41,696 nucleotides of DNA from positions 33,519 through 75,214 of the forward strand of contig JAIXKN010000059.1 in assembly GCA_026932425.1 (NCBI GenBank), in the 5' to 3' direction. Positions 1-11,405 of the stretch are shown piece after piece. The notes beneath the pieces are model-generated. The model was not told the DNA's origin, did not search any database, and was given only the letters and a program-made list of their open reading frames with translations. Positions within the stretch are counted from its first letter, which is position 1; each line of letters opens with the position of its first letter. The position numbers and the translations under genes were made by a program. The stretch is from Burkholderiales bacterium. GTDB lineage: Bacteria; Pseudomonadota; Gammaproteobacteria; Burkholderiales; Burkholderiaceae_C.

Positions 1-17
1 CGGCTGCCGGCGGTCCG

Positions 18-1667
18 CTATCGCCGCTTCGTCGACTTGCGCGGCGCCGGCTTGCCGAGCCGGGCGGTGACCTGCGAGACCGCGCCGTCGATTGCGGAGC
101 CCACGACGCGCTGCGTCATCCGCCCCAGCGCCCCGGTGAGCGCGCCCCCGACAACCCCGGTCATCGCGCCGGTGACGTCGGTGACGGCACGCTGCGCGCG
201 CCCGACCAGCGTTTCGCCGGGCATCGCCGGATCGCGCTCGCCCGGACGCGGCAGCGCCAGCATGTCGTCCCAGGCGATGCGGATCGCATCGGCGAGTTCC
301 CGCAACTCGGGCAGCGCCTTGGCGTCGGCGACGAGGCCGAAGTCCAGCGACTGGGCACGCACCTGGACGGTGACGTTGAGCGCCAGGCCGTGCACGAGGA
401 ACGAGGCCGGATGGTCGGCGAGCAGCCGCGCGCCGGCCAGATAGAGCGGCATCGAAGGACCGGGCACGATGCCGACGAGGACGTTGGCGAACTGCGGGAT
501 GCGCTCGGCGATGCGCGCGCGGCCGTAGAGCGCGCTGGCCGCCTCGAGCAGCCAGGGAACGCCCAGCGACGGGAAGTCCGCCGGCAGCGAAGGCTTGCCG
601 TCCCCGGGTGCCGCCTTGCCCGGCGCTCTCGATTGACGCACGTGAGCCAGGCGCCGCAGCAGGTCGGCCACGTTGGTGCCAAGACTGACCAGTCGTACCG
701 AGCCCCGAGGCTTCGCTTGCGCATCGGTCGCCTCACCGGCCACGGGGGCGTCCACCGGCACCGCGGCGATCAATGACTTGCGCGGCAGCCTCCGACGCTT
801 CACCAGGTAGCGGCGCAGCGCGCTGCCGCACAGCGTCAGCAGCATGTCCTCGAGCGTGGCGCCATGCGCCTGGGCGAGCTCCTGCACCGTCTCGCGCGGC
901 AGCGTCAGCGTGGCGAAGCTGCGTTCGACACCCAGCGTGACATTGAACGGCGTCGCCGGCGCCAGCGCCGCGCTCGCCCGTGCCGCTCCGACCAGGCCAG
1001 CGTACGAGACCGCCTGCCCCGCAACCTTGCGCAGGCTGCCCAGCGTTGCGGGCATCTCGCGAATCATCCCGGCGACCCGCGTCGCCTGACCCGCGAGCAC
1101 GCCCCCGAGCATCTCGCTCATCCCGAGTTCGTAGACCTTGCGCTGACGCGCCCGCTTCGCGCTGAGGCGCCGCGGCTCGGGCGACAGGTCCATCAGCGCG
1201 TTGGCCAGCTCCACCGTCGTCCGGGCATCGAAGGCCGCGTGGTGAAGCTGCATGTACAGGGCAACGCGTCGGCGCCCGCCCGGCTCCGCCGCCAGGTCCT
1301 CGAAGACGTGGAACTTCCATAGCGGCAGCTCGCGGTCCAGGCGCTCTGCATGCAGCCGGGCCACCGCCGCCTCGAGTTCGCCCATCGACGCGCCGCGCGA
1401 CAGCGGCGCCGCCACGATGTGCCGGCGCAGATCGGGCTCGGCATCCACCCAGGCCGGATTGGCCATGTTCAGCGGCATCCACCACAGCCGCCGACGCAGC
1501 ATCGGCAGGATCGCCAGCCGCTCCTTGACGTGTCGCCGGACCGCGGCGAGGAAGCCGCCACGGGTGCCCGCCGGCAGCTCGTAGAGCTGCAGCGCACCCG
1601 CGTGCATCGGCATCTCGGGCGTCTCGATGAAGAGAAAGGTGGCGTCCAGACTCGAGAGCTGCTGCAT
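18..1667 (-). CDS. WS/DGAT-family O-acyltransferase (wax ester synthase / diacylglycerol acyltransferase-like)
   Basis: This 549-residue protein resembles bacterial WS/DGAT enzymes, which esterify acyl-CoA onto fatty alcohols or diacylglycerol to make storage lipid. The N-terminal opening (LSSLDATFLFIETPEMPMHAG), the PLW motif near residue 115 and an active-site HHxxxD segment at residues 142-147 (HHAAFDA) are visible. The family motif is HHxxxDG; here Ala replaces the final Gly. A C-terminal WES-acyltransferase region with PQFANVLVGIVPGP follows, and the last 70 residues are Gly/Ala-rich and basic. The ATG at 1667 matches the family start exactly. It lies 65 bp downstream of the DMT exporter on the same strand and may be read from the same transcript or its own. 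The substrate cannot be told from sequence; the family call is firm, the specific product is inference. Confidence 0.85.
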   Translation of the reverse strand: MQQLSSLDATFLFIETPEMPMHAGALQLYELPAGTRGGFLAAVRRHVKERLAILPMLRRRLWWMPLNMANPAWVDAEPDLRRHIVAAPLSRGASMGELEAAVARLHAERLDRELPLWKFHVFEDLAAEPGGRRRVALYMQLHHAAFDARTTVELANALMDLSPEPRRLSAKRARQRKVYELGMSEMLGGVLAGQATRVAGMIREMPATLGSLRKVAGQAVSYAGLVGAARASAALAPATPFNVTLGVERSFATLTLPRETVQELAQAHGATLEDMLLTLCGSALRRYLVKRRRLPRKSLIAAVPVDAPVAGEATDAQAKPRGSVRLVSLGTNVADLLRRLAHVRQSRAPGKAAPGDGKPSLPADFPSLGVPWLLEAASALYGRARIAERIPQFANVLVGIVPGPSMPLYLAGARLLADHPASFLVHGLALNVTVQVRAQSLDFGLVADAKALPELRELADAIRIAWDDMLALPRPGERDPAMPGETLVGRAQRAVTDVTGAMTGVVGGALTGALGRMTQRVVGSAIDGAVSQVTARLGKPAPRKSTKRR

Positions 1668-1732
1668 TACTTTCGCATTCGACCGCGCCGCATCCTAGGC
1701 CGGACCCCGCAGGCCACGGCTCCGGGCTGACC

Positions 1733-2641
1733 CTAGGCTGCCAGGGGCCGCGGCGGACCGCGCCAGCCCAGCCACTCGTTGCCCGCCAGCGCCGCGAGCA
1801 CGAGCGCACCCCCGCCCAGCACCGCGGGACCCGGTGTCTCGCCGGCTCCGAGCCAGGCCCAGAGGATGCCGAAGACGATTTCGAGCAGGGCCAGCAGCGC
1901 GATCTCGGGCGCCTCGAGCACCCTCGCCGAAACCACCGCAAGCAGGCCGGGGATCGCCAGCTGCGCGAGGCCGAGCAGCGCCAGCCAGCGCAGATCGTGC
2001 GCGCTTGCCGAAAAAGGCAGCGCCATCGGCAGGGTCGTCAGCGACGAGATCACCGCACCCAGGAGGACAGCGGGCAGCAAGTCGACCGGTTCCCGGCCGC
2101 GCCCCTGCGAATGCTGCAGGAGGGTCCAGTTGACCGCGCCGGCGATCGGCGCCCCCAGCGCGACGAGAAAACCGAGCCCGGGCCGGCCCGCGCCGATTCC
2201 GACCTGATCCCCGTACATCCAGGCGATGCCCACGGCGGCCAGCGCGATCGCGATCCAGGTCCGCGGCGCAAGCCGGTGGCCCAGCACCAGCCGCGCCAGG
2301 AGCGCGGTGAACAGCGGCCCGAGCGCCAGCGTGATGAGCGTGTTGGCGACCGTCGTCAGCGACAAGGCGAGCATGAAAGCCGTGAACATCACCGACCAGC
2401 ACAAGCCCGACAACCACAGCGCACGTCCGCCAGCGCGCACGCTGCGCAGCAGCGCCCGCGGGCCGCGCCAGGCACCGAGGATGAGCAGCAGGCTCAGCGC
2501 GCAGAAGAAGCTGCGCCAGAAGGTGATCTCGAAGCCACGCGCCGAGTCGAGCCCGCGCGTGACGACGCCGGCGATGCTCCACAGAAGTGCGCAGGCCACC
2601 ATCAGCCATACGCCCCGGCGGTGCGTGAGCTTCGCGTTCAC
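1733..2641 (-). CDS. DMT-superfamily (EamA) exporter
   Basis: A 302-residue, very hydrophobic protein with about ten predicted membrane segments arranged as two EamA halves, the layout of drug/metabolite transporters such as RhaT- and YdcZ-like permeases. The repeat halves begin near residues 10 and 150, and GxxW/Y-containing loops typical of EamA are present. Translation most likely starts at a GTG at 2641, which overlaps the TGA of typA in a GTGA arrangement, so the gene is probably translationally coupled to typA at the end of the rimP-nusA-infB operon. Alternative internal starts exist (Met14), but the overlap supports the GTG. The substrate is unknown; DMT exporters carry amino acids, nucleosides or metabolites, and nothing here distinguishes between them. 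Confidence 0.85.
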   Translation of the reverse strand: MNAKLTHRRGVWLMVACALLWSIAGVVTRGLDSARGFEITFWRSFFCALSLLLILGAWRGPRALLRSVRAGGRALWLSGLCWSVMFTAFMLALSLTTVANTLITLALGPLFTALLARLVLGHRLAPRTWIAIALAAVGIAWMYGDQVGIGAGRPGLGFLVALGAPIAGAVNWTLLQHSQGRGREPVDLLPAVLLGAVISSLTTLPMALPFSASAHDLRWLALLGLAQLAIPGLLAVVSARVLEAPEIALLALLEIVFGILWAWLGAGETPGPAVLGGGALVLAALAGNEWLGWRGPPRPLAA

Positions 2642-4479
2642 GCCGCCTCGCGCGCGGCACGCCGGCGCTCATGCTCCTTGAGGAAGCGCTTGCGCAGGCG
2701 GATGCTCCTGGGCGTGATCTCGGCGAGCTCGTCGTCGTCGATGAACTCGACCGCGTACTCGAGCGTGAGCTCGATCGGCGGCGTCAGCTTGATCGCGTCC
2801 TCCTTGCCGGCGGCGCGGAAGTTGGTGAGCTGCTTGGTGCGCACGGCGTTGACGACGAGGTCGTTGTCGCGGCTGTGGATGCCCACGATCATGCCCTCGT
2901 AGACCGGGTCCCCCGGGCGCACGAACATGCGCCCGCGGTCGTCGAGCTTGCCCAGCGCATAGGTGACGATCTCGCCGTCCTCCTGGCTCACGAGCACGCC
3001 GTTCTTGCGTCCGGCGATCTCGCCCCGGTAGGGCTCCCAGCCATCGAAGATGTTGCTCATGAGACCGCTGCCGCGCGTGAGGTTCATGAACTCGTTGGTG
3101 AAGCCGATCAGACCGCGCGCCGGAATGCGATAGTCCAGCCGCGCGCGCCCACGCCCGTCGCTCTCCATGTTGACGAGCTCGCCGCGGCGCTCGCCCAGCG
3201 CCTGCATCACGCCGCCCTGGTGCGCGTCCTCGATGTCGACGGTGAGCAGCTCGATCGGCTCGAGACGGACGCGGCCCTCGGCGCCGTCGACGTCCTTGAA
3301 CACCACGCGCGGCTTGCTGACCGCGAGCTCGTAGCCTTCGCGGCGCATGTTCTCGAGCAGGATCGTGAGATGCAGCTCGCCGCGGCCGGAGACCTCGAAC
3401 ACGCCATCCTCGCCGGACTCCCGCACCCGCAGCGCGACATTGCCCTGCAGCTCGCGCTGCAGCCGGTCCCAGATCTGGCGGCTGGTGACGAACTTGCCCT
3501 CGCGGCCGGCCAGCGGGCTCGTGTTGACGCAGAAGTTCATCGTCAGCGTCGGCTCGTCGATCTCGAGCATCGGCAGCGGTGCCGGGGCATCGATGCTGGT
3601 GAGAGTGACGCCGATGCCGACGTCCTCGATCCCGGTGACGAGGACGATGTCACCCGGGCCCGCGGATGGTGCCGGGCTGCGCTCCAGGCCCTCGAAGGTC
3701 AGCACCTGGTTGACGCGGCCCTTGCTGCTCGGGCCATCGAGGCCCTGGCAGACAAGCACGTCCATGCCGGGGCGGATCGTCCCCGAGTTCACGCGTCCGA
3801 CGCCGATACGGCCCACGTAGGTCGAGTAGTCGATCGAGCTGATCTGCAGCTGCAGCGGCGCGGCCGGGTCGCCCTCGTGCTCCGGCACATGCGCAAGGAT
3901 CGTCTCGAAGAGCGGCGAGAGATCGCTGCCCCAGGCCTGGCCGGGCTCGCCCGCCTCGAGGCTCGCCCAGCCGTTGAGGCCCGAGGCGTAGACCACCGGA
4001 AAGTCGAGCTGCTCCTCGGTGGCACCGAGCTTGTCGAAGAGCTCGAAGGCGGCGTTGATGACGTAGTCGGGCCGCGCACCGGGCTTGTCCACCTTGTTGA
4101 CGACGACGATGGGCTTGAGCCCCAGCGCCAGCGCCTTCTTCGTCACGAAGCGTGTCTGCGGCATCGGCCCTTCCTGCGCGTCGATCAGCAGCACGACGCC
4201 GTCGACCATCGAGAGCGCGCGCTCGACCTCGCCGCCGAAATCCGCGTGGCCCGGCGTGTCGACGATGTTGATGTGCGTGTCGCGCCAGGTCACGGCGCAG
4301 TTCTTGGCCAGGATCGTGATGCCGCGCTCGCGCTCGATGTCGTTGCTGTCCATCACCCGCTCGGCGACCTGCTGGTTCTCGCGGAAGGTGCCGCTCTGGC
4401 GCAGGAGCTGGTCGACGAGGGTGGTCTTGCCGTGATCGACGTGCGCGATGATGGCGATGTTGCGAATCGGATGGGTCAT
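2638..4479 (-). CDS. typA: Ribosome-associated GTPase TypA/BipA
   Basis: 613 residues, the usual TypA length. The translational GTPase motifs are intact: G1 AHVDHGKT at 12-19, G2 RGITI at 52-56, G3 DTPGH at 74-78 and NKVD at 128-131. EF-G-like domains II, III and V and the TypA-specific C-terminal domain follow ([20 protein letters not shown], then [16 protein letters not shown]). BipA/TypA binds the 70S ribosome like EF-G and helps 50S assembly and growth at low temperature or under stress. The ATG at 4479 is 8 nt after the truB stop, so it is part of the rimP-to-typA operon. The reading frame stays open upstream through truB on the same strand, but that extension is a GC-rich shadow; [19 protein letters not shown] is the family start. 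Confidence 0.97.
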   Translation of the reverse strand: MTHPIRNIAIIAHVDHGKTTLVDQLLRQSGTFRENQQVAERVMDSNDIERERGITILAKNCAVTWRDTHINIVDTPGHADFGGEVERALSMVDGVVLLIDAQEGPMPQTRFVTKKALALGLKPIVVVNKVDKPGARPDYVINAAFELFDKLGATEEQLDFPVVYASGLNGWASLEAGEPGQAWGSDLSPLFETILAHVPEHEGDPAAPLQLQISSIDYSTYVGRIGVGRVNSGTIRPGMDVLVCQGLDGPSSKGRVNQVLTFEGLERSPAPSAGPGDIVLVTGIEDVGIGVTLTSIDAPAPLPMLEIDEPTLTMNFCVNTSPLAGREGKFVTSRQIWDRLQRELQGNVALRVRESGEDGVFEVSGRGELHLTILLENMRREGYELAVSKPRVVFKDVDGAEGRVRLEPIELLTVDIEDAHQGGVMQALGERRGELVNMESDGRGRARLDYRIPARGLIGFTNEFMNLTRGSGLMSNIFDGWEPYRGEIAGRKNGVLVSQEDGEIVTYALGKLDDRGRMFVRPGDPVYEGMIVGIHSRDNDLVVNAVRTKQLTNFRAAGKEDAIKLTPPIELTLEYAVEFIDDDELAEITPRSIRLRKRFLKEHERRRAAREAA

Positions 4480-4487
4480 GGTCTCGT

Positions 4488-5447
4488 TCAGGCCGCAGGG
4501 GCCTCGGCCATCGGGTGCTCGGGCCGCATCAGGGCCTGCACCTCGATGGGGCTCAGGAGCCGGTCGGGGATGAGTTCGCCGCCGGCAATGTGGGCGGCTC
4601 CAAGGAAGGCCTGGGGATCGCGGGCGTAGACCCGCACCGCGGCAGCATCCGGCAGCGTGACGCGCCGGCGCAGCCCGGTGAGGAAGCGGCCGGCCTCGTC
4701 GGCGGACAGGTGCACTGCCGGCCAGGAACGCAGCAGCAGGTCCACCGGCAGCAGCCGCGCGGCGCGTTCGCCCTCGGCCAGCGCCTGCAACTGCTCGATC
4801 GTGAGCGCCTGCTCGACGTCGAGCAGGCCCACGCCGGTGCGCCGCAGGGCCGCCAGGTGCGCACCGCAGCCAAGGGCCTCGCCGATGTCCTCGGCGAGCG
4901 TGCGCACGTAGGTGCCCTTGCTGCAGTGCACGTCCAGCACCAGCAGCGGCGCCTCCCAGCTCACGAGCTCGATCGCATGGACGACGACGCGGCGCGGCGC
5001 GCGCTCGACCTCGATGCCGGCCCGCGCGTATTCGTACAGGGCTCGCCCCTGGTGCTTGAGCGCCGAGTGCATCGGTGGGCGCTGCTCGATCGCGCCGGTG
5101 AAGCGCGCACAGGCGGCCGCGATCGCGGCCCGGTCGGCTTTGACCGGGCGTTCCTCCAGCACCTGCCCCTCGAGGTCGCCGGTGCTCGTGCGTTGCCCCA
5201 GTCGCAGGGTGGCGCGGTAGCGCTTGTCGGCGTCCAGGCAGACCTGGCTGAACTTGGTCGCCGCGCCGAAGCACAGCGGCAGCAGGCCGGTGGCCAGCGG
5301 ATCCAGCGTGCCGGTGTGCCCTCCCTTCTCGGCGCGCAGCAGGCCCCTGACCTTCTGCAGCGCGTCGTTGCTCGACCAGCCCAGCGGCTTGTCGAGCAGC
5401 AGCACGCCGTGCAGCGCGCGGCGCGGAGTGCGGGCTGGACGGCTCAT
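4488..5447 (-). CDS. truB: tRNA pseudouridine-55 synthase TruB
   Basis: 319 residues. TruB isomerises U55 in the T-loop of elongator tRNAs and also acts as a tRNA chaperone. The catalytic motif GGHTGTLDPLATGLL is present with the nucleophilic aspartate at position 49, followed by the TruB-specific RYRATLRLGQRTSTGDLEG and the DxHCSKGTYVRTLAEDIG region; a short PUA-like C-terminal domain ends the protein. The ATG at 5447 lies 12 nt after the rbfA stop and the stop is 8 nt before typA, so the gene sits tightly inside the operon. The infB-rbfA-truB order is conserved across proteobacteria, which independently supports the call. Confidence 0.97.
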   Translation of the reverse strand: MSRPARTPRRALHGVLLLDKPLGWSSNDALQKVRGLLRAEKGGHTGTLDPLATGLLPLCFGAATKFSQVCLDADKRYRATLRLGQRTSTGDLEGQVLEERPVKADRAAIAAACARFTGAIEQRPPMHSALKHQGRALYEYARAGIEVERAPRRVVVHAIELVSWEAPLLVLDVHCSKGTYVRTLAEDIGEALGCGAHLAALRRTGVGLLDVEQALTIEQLQALAEGERAARLLPVDLLLRSWPAVHLSADEAGRFLTGLRRRVTLPDAAAVRVYARDPQAFLGAAHIAGGELIPDRLLSPIEVQALMRPEHPMAEAPAA

Positions 5448-5459
5448 CGTGCGCCCGGG

Positions 5460-5897
5460 TCAGTCCTGAACCCGCGGATCGCCCGTCGGCGGCGCACCCG
5501 CAGGAGACGCAGGTGCTGCAAGCGCGTCGCCTTCGTCGTCCGCGGCACGTGTGGCGTTGGCGCGCGCGATCAGCGCGCTCAGTTCGGCGGCGCGCTCGGT
5601 CGTGCGATCGAAGACGAAGTGCAGGGTCGGCACGGTATGGATCTGCAGGCGCTTGAACAGACCGTTGCGCAGGAAGCCGGCGGCCTCGTTCAAGGCCTTG
5701 CCGCTGTCGTCGGCGTCGCCGACCAGGACCGTGAAGAAGACCTTGGCATGCGCGTAGTCGGGCGAGACCTCGACCTGGCTGATCGTCACCATGCCCAGGC
5801 GCGGGTCCTTCAGCGCGCGGATCAGCTCCGAGAGGTCGCGCCGGATCTGGTCGGCGATTCGGTGGCTGCGGGTGGAACTGGCTTTCTTGTCTCGCAT
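5460..5897 (-). CDS. rbfA: 30S ribosome-binding factor RbfA
   Basis: 145 residues with the single KH-like RbfA fold ([33 protein letters not shown], FRTxPxLxF-like THFVFD region) and an Ala/Pro/acidic C-terminal tail of about 30 residues. RbfA matures the 5' end of 16S rRNA in the pre-30S particle and is needed for cold adaptation. I chose the ATG at 5897 ([13 protein letters not shown]): a GAGGA Shine-Dalgarno at 5905-5909 lies 7 nt upstream. The in-frame ATG at 5903 would place that Shine-Dalgarno almost on the start codon. The frame remains open further upstream across a hairpin (5917-5942), which argues against the longer form. Confidence 0.95.
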   Translation of the reverse strand: MRDKKASSTRSHRIADQIRRDLSELIRALKDPRLGMVTISQVEVSPDYAHAKVFFTVLVGDADDSGKALNEAAGFLRNGLFKRLQIHTVPTLHFVFDRTTERAAELSALIARANATRAADDEGDALAAPASPAGAPPTGDPRVQD

Positions 5898-5904
5898 GGG
5901 CATG

Positions 5905-5909
5905 TCCTC
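5905..5909 (-). promoter_or_regulatory. Shine-Dalgarno of rbfA that decides its start
   Basis: On the minus strand GAGGA lies 7 nt before the ATG at 5897 but less than 2 nt before the alternative ATG at 5903. It therefore favours the 145-residue form of RbfA. Confidence 0.6.
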
Positions 5910-5916
5910 GAAGCAA

Positions 5917-5942
5917 GGGAGCCTCGCCGAGGCGAGGCTCCC
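5917..5942. repeat. Perfect 12-bp inverted repeat between infB and rbfA
   Basis: GGGAGCCTCGCC and its exact complement are separated by only two bases. In the mRNA it would fold into a very stable hairpin about 20 nt before the rbfA start and 90 nt after the infB stop. On the minus strand it is followed by TTGCTTCGAG, which is not a proper U-tract, so a Rho-independent terminator is unlikely. It may instead be an mRNA processing or stability element that sets the ratio of infB to rbfA-truB-typA, or an extragenic palindrome of a dispersed family. Confidence 0.7.
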
Positions 5943-6030
5943 GGGCACCCGTCGAAGGCGCGGGTGCGGGTCCGGCACGGCCGCCACAGCGCCCGCATCC
6001 GGGGGTCGCGGCGCAGCGGCGCAGCGGCGA

Positions 6031-8949
<2,919 letters not shown>

Positions 8950-9027
8950 GTGCTGGACTTCCTATCCTTGGGAGATCTGGGTCTCGCTGTGTTTCGTTCG
9001 CTTGGGATGCAATGGGAGCAATGAGGT

Positions 9028-10506
9028 TCAGGCGGTGAACCAGTGCTCGCGCGCCTTCATGATCAGCGCGCGCGCCTGCTCCTCGTCGACATCGCTGAGT
9101 TCCATCAGCTCGTCGACGGCGAGGTCGGCGAGGTCGTCGCGCGACTGGATGCCGCCGGCGGCGAGCCGGGCGATCAGCTCGGGCGTCAGACCCTCGAGGT
9201 CGCGCAGGTCCTGCGAGACCTTGCCGACCTCCTCCTCGCGCGCGATCTCCATCGTCAGCAACGCATCCTTGGCACGCGTGCGCAGCTCCTGCACGGTCTC
9301 CTCGTCGAAGGACTCGATCTCGAGCATCTCCTGCAGCGGCACGTAGGCCACCTCCTCGAGGCTCTCGAAGCCTTCGGCGATCAGGATGTCGGCCACCTCC
9401 TCGTCGACGTCGAGCATCTCCATGAAGGTCTTGCGCACCGACTCGGTCTCGCTGGCCTGCTTGGCCTCGGATTCCTCGGCGGTCATGATGTTGATGCGCC
9501 AGCCGGTGAGGTCCGACGCCAGGCGCACGTTCTGGCCGCCCCGGCCGATCGCGATCGCGAGGTTCTCCTCGTCGACGACGACGTCCATCGCGTGGCGTTC
9601 CTCGTCGACGACGATGCTCTGCACGTTGGCCGGCGCCAGCGCGCCGATCACGAACTGCGCCGGGTCATCCGACCACAGCACGATGTCGACGCGCTCGCCG
9701 GCCAGCTCGGTGGTGACGCCGTTGACGCGCGAGCCGCGCACGCCGACGCAGGTGCCGATCGGGTCGACGCGCCGGTCATGGCTGACCACGGCGATCTTGG
9801 CGCGGCTGCCGGGATCGCGCGCACAGCTCTTGATCTCGAGCAGGCCCTGCTCGATCTCGGGCACCTCCTGCGCGAAGAGCTCGACCATGAAGCCCGGCGC
9901 GCTGCGCGAGAGCATGATCTGCGGGCCGCGCTGCGTCGGGTCGACGCCCAGGATGAAGGCGCGCACCCGATCGCCGCTGCGCAGGTTCTCCTTGGGGATC
10001 ATCTCGCTGCGGCGCAGCCGCCCTTCGACGCGCCCGCTCTCGACGATGAGGTCGCCCTTGTCCAGCCGCTTGACGGTGCCCACGAAGATCTTCTCGCCGC
10101 GCGAGAGGAAGTCGTTCAGCAGCTGCTCGCGCTCGGCGTCGCGGATCTTCTGCAGGATCACCTGCTTGGCCGCCTGCGCACCGATGCGCCCGATCGCCAC
10201 CGATTCGATCGCCTCCTCGATGTGGTCTCCAACCTCGATGTCCGGGATGCGGTCGAGCGCATCCGAAAGCAGCTCCTCGGCGTCGGGGTTCTGCAGCCCG
10301 GCCTCGTCGGGAACGACCAGCCAGCGCCGGAAGGTCTCGTACTCGCCCGTGTCCCGGTCCACGGCAACCCGAATGTCCACTTCGCCACCGTGCAGCTTCT
10401 TCGTCGCCGACGCCAGCGCCGCCTCGACTGCGCCGAACACGACCTCGCGTTCGACCGCCTTCTCGCGCGAGATGGCATCCACCAGCATGAGCATTTCGCG
10501 ATTCAT
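9028..10506 (-). CDS. nusA: Transcription termination/antitermination factor NusA
   Basis: 492 residues, nearly the length of the E. coli protein (495). The N-terminal RNA polymerase-binding domain starts [19 protein letters not shown]1, KH1 and KH2 domains follow ([39 protein letters not shown]). Two acidic C-terminal helix-hairpin-helix repeats near residues 350-490 ([29 protein letters not shown]) correspond to AR1/AR2. NusA enhances pausing and hairpin-dependent termination and joins antitermination complexes. The start is ATG at 10506, in a 4-bp ATGA overlap with rimP, and a strong GGAGGT site 8 nt upstream lies inside the rimP coding sequence. The gene is therefore both transcriptionally and translationally tied to rimP. 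Confidence 0.98.
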   Translation of the reverse strand: MNREMLMLVDAISREKAVEREVVFGAVEAALASATKKLHGGEVDIRVAVDRDTGEYETFRRWLVVPDEAGLQNPDAEELLSDALDRIPDIEVGDHIEEAIESVAIGRIGAQAAKQVILQKIRDAEREQLLNDFLSRGEKIFVGTVKRLDKGDLIVESGRVEGRLRRSEMIPKENLRSGDRVRAFILGVDPTQRGPQIMLSRSAPGFMVELFAQEVPEIEQGLLEIKSCARDPGSRAKIAVVSHDRRVDPIGTCVGVRGSRVNGVTTELAGERVDIVLWSDDPAQFVIGALAPANVQSIVVDEERHAMDVVVDEENLAIAIGRGGQNVRLASDLTGWRINIMTAEESEAKQASETESVRKTFMEMLDVDEEVADILIAEGFESLEEVAYVPLQEMLEIESFDEETVQELRTRAKDALLTMEIAREEEVGKVSQDLRDLEGLTPELIARLAAGGIQSRDDLADLAVDELMELSDVDEEQARALIMKAREHWFTA

Positions 10507-11063
10507 CGATCCTGACCTCCGTCCTGCGGCGCCGACGCGGCGGTCACGTCCGCGTCCTGCCCCTTGCTCTGCCTGCGTCCCTTGAAATCGAGCACCGGCA
10601 CCAGCCGGGCCTCGCGAACCTCGTCCAACTCGAAGCCCAGGACCTGCGCACCCTTGCCGTCGTCGAAGACCAGCGTCCAGCCTCCGGCTTCGCCGCGCCC
10701 GAGCACGCCCTTGAAGGCGCGCCGACCCTCATAGGGGATCTTGAGTTCGAGAGCGACCAAGGCGCCCGCAAAGCGCTCGTAATGTGCCTCGGTCCGAAGC
10801 GCGCGGTCGAGCCCAGGCGACGAGACCTCGAGCCGCTCGTAGGGCACCGCGCCGACCTCGAGCGCGTACTGCAGCTGGCGCGTGACGCATTCGCAATCGT
10901 CGACGGTGACGGACTCGCCCGGTCCACTCGGATAGCTCACATCCGGCAGCCGGTCGATCGTCACCCGCAGCAGTCCCCGGGCCTCACGCTCGATGTCGAC
11001 GAGCTCGTAGCCCAGCGCCGACACCGCAGCCCCGATCGCGGCGCGCTCGTGAGCGGCGGACAT
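10503..11063 (-). CDS. rimP: Ribosome maturation factor RimP
   Basis: 186 residues if the ATG at 11063 ([20 protein letters not shown]) is used. The conserved core is clear: [41 protein letters not shown] and the C-terminal SH3-like region ending in a basic tail ([11 protein letters not shown]). RimP binds the free 30S subunit and helps assemble proteins around S12. No clear Shine-Dalgarno precedes 11063, and the frame stays open upstream for about 230 nt through the leader hairpin. An N-terminally extended form cannot be excluded, but the family start matches 11063. It is the first gene of the operon. Confidence 0.93.
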   Translation of the reverse strand: MSAAHERAAIGAAVSALGYELVDIEREARGLLRVTIDRLPDVSYPSGPGESVTVDDCECVTRQLQYALEVGAVPYERLEVSSPGLDRALRTEAHYERFAGALVALELKIPYEGRRAFKGVLGRGEAGGWTLVFDDGKGAQVLGFELDEVREARLVPVLDFKGRRQSKGQDADVTAASAPQDGGQDR

Positions 11064-11261
11064 GGGCGTTGCCGGCCGTGGCCGACTGGCGTGCCTGGCC
11101 TGCGGCGCGTGAGCCGCGCGCGAGCCGGCGCGCGCCCGACGCGCACCGAGCGCATCGCGCGACTGACCGCCCGCCTGCTTTCGACTCACAACCGCTGCCA
11201 CCAACATCGAGACCCTGAAAGGGCCAGGCCCTGCAAAATCCGTCCCGTTCGGCGCCCGCGC

Positions 11262-11289
11262 AAAAAAAATGGGCTGGAAGACTCCGCCC
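11262..11289 (-). terminator. Terminator-like hairpin in the rimP-nusA-infB leader (possible attenuator)
   Basis: On the minus strand GGGCGGA, a 4-base loop GTCT, TCC-A-GCCC (one bulged A) and then ATTTTTTTT form a short intrinsic-terminator shape. It lies about 25-50 nt downstream of the predicted transcription start at about 11311 and some 200 nt before the rimP ATG. No minus-strand gene lies immediately upstream that would need it, since the flanking gene fabI is divergent. Attenuation of the operon, possibly by NusA itself, is inference. Confidence 0.55.
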
Positions 11290-11317
11290 ACGCTGCCGCC
11301 TTTACGGGAAAGGGCTG

Positions 11318-11347
11318 ATTATAGCGGCGCTTGGCGTACTGCATCAA
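11318..11347 (-). promoter_or_regulatory. Promoter of the rimP-nusA-infB-rbfA-truB-typA operon
   Basis: Read on the minus strand, TTGATG (-35, 4 of 6 matches) and a perfect TATAAT (-10, 11318-11323) are separated by 18 bp. The start point would be near 11311, giving a leader of about 250 nt before rimP. It is the best sigma-70-like match in the window and stands at the expected place ahead of a growth-related operon. Confidence 0.7.
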
Positions 11348-11405
11348 GCGCCAGCCTGGCCATGACACAATCATCGGCCCTGCAAGGATTGCAATCGGAG
11401 CCGAC

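Larger units (their letters stand above)
11064..11405. other. Divergent regulatory region between rimP and fabI (342 bp, no gene)
   Basis: This stretch holds no credible coding sequence. It contains the minus-strand promoter for the rimP operon at 11318-11347, a terminator-like hairpin plus T-tract at 11262-11289 lying between that promoter and rimP, very GC-rich potential stems around 11100-11160, and the fabI ribosome-binding site (GGAG at 11397-11400). I could not identify a convincing -35/-10 pair for fabI; CACAAT at 11366-11371 is a weak -10 candidate. Confidence 0.7.

Noticed and set aside
4480-5916. N-terminal extension of typA by almost 480 residues through truB and rbfA
   Set aside because: The extension is Arg/Ala/Gly-rich and lies in a different frame of truB and rbfA; the conserved TypA start is at 4479.
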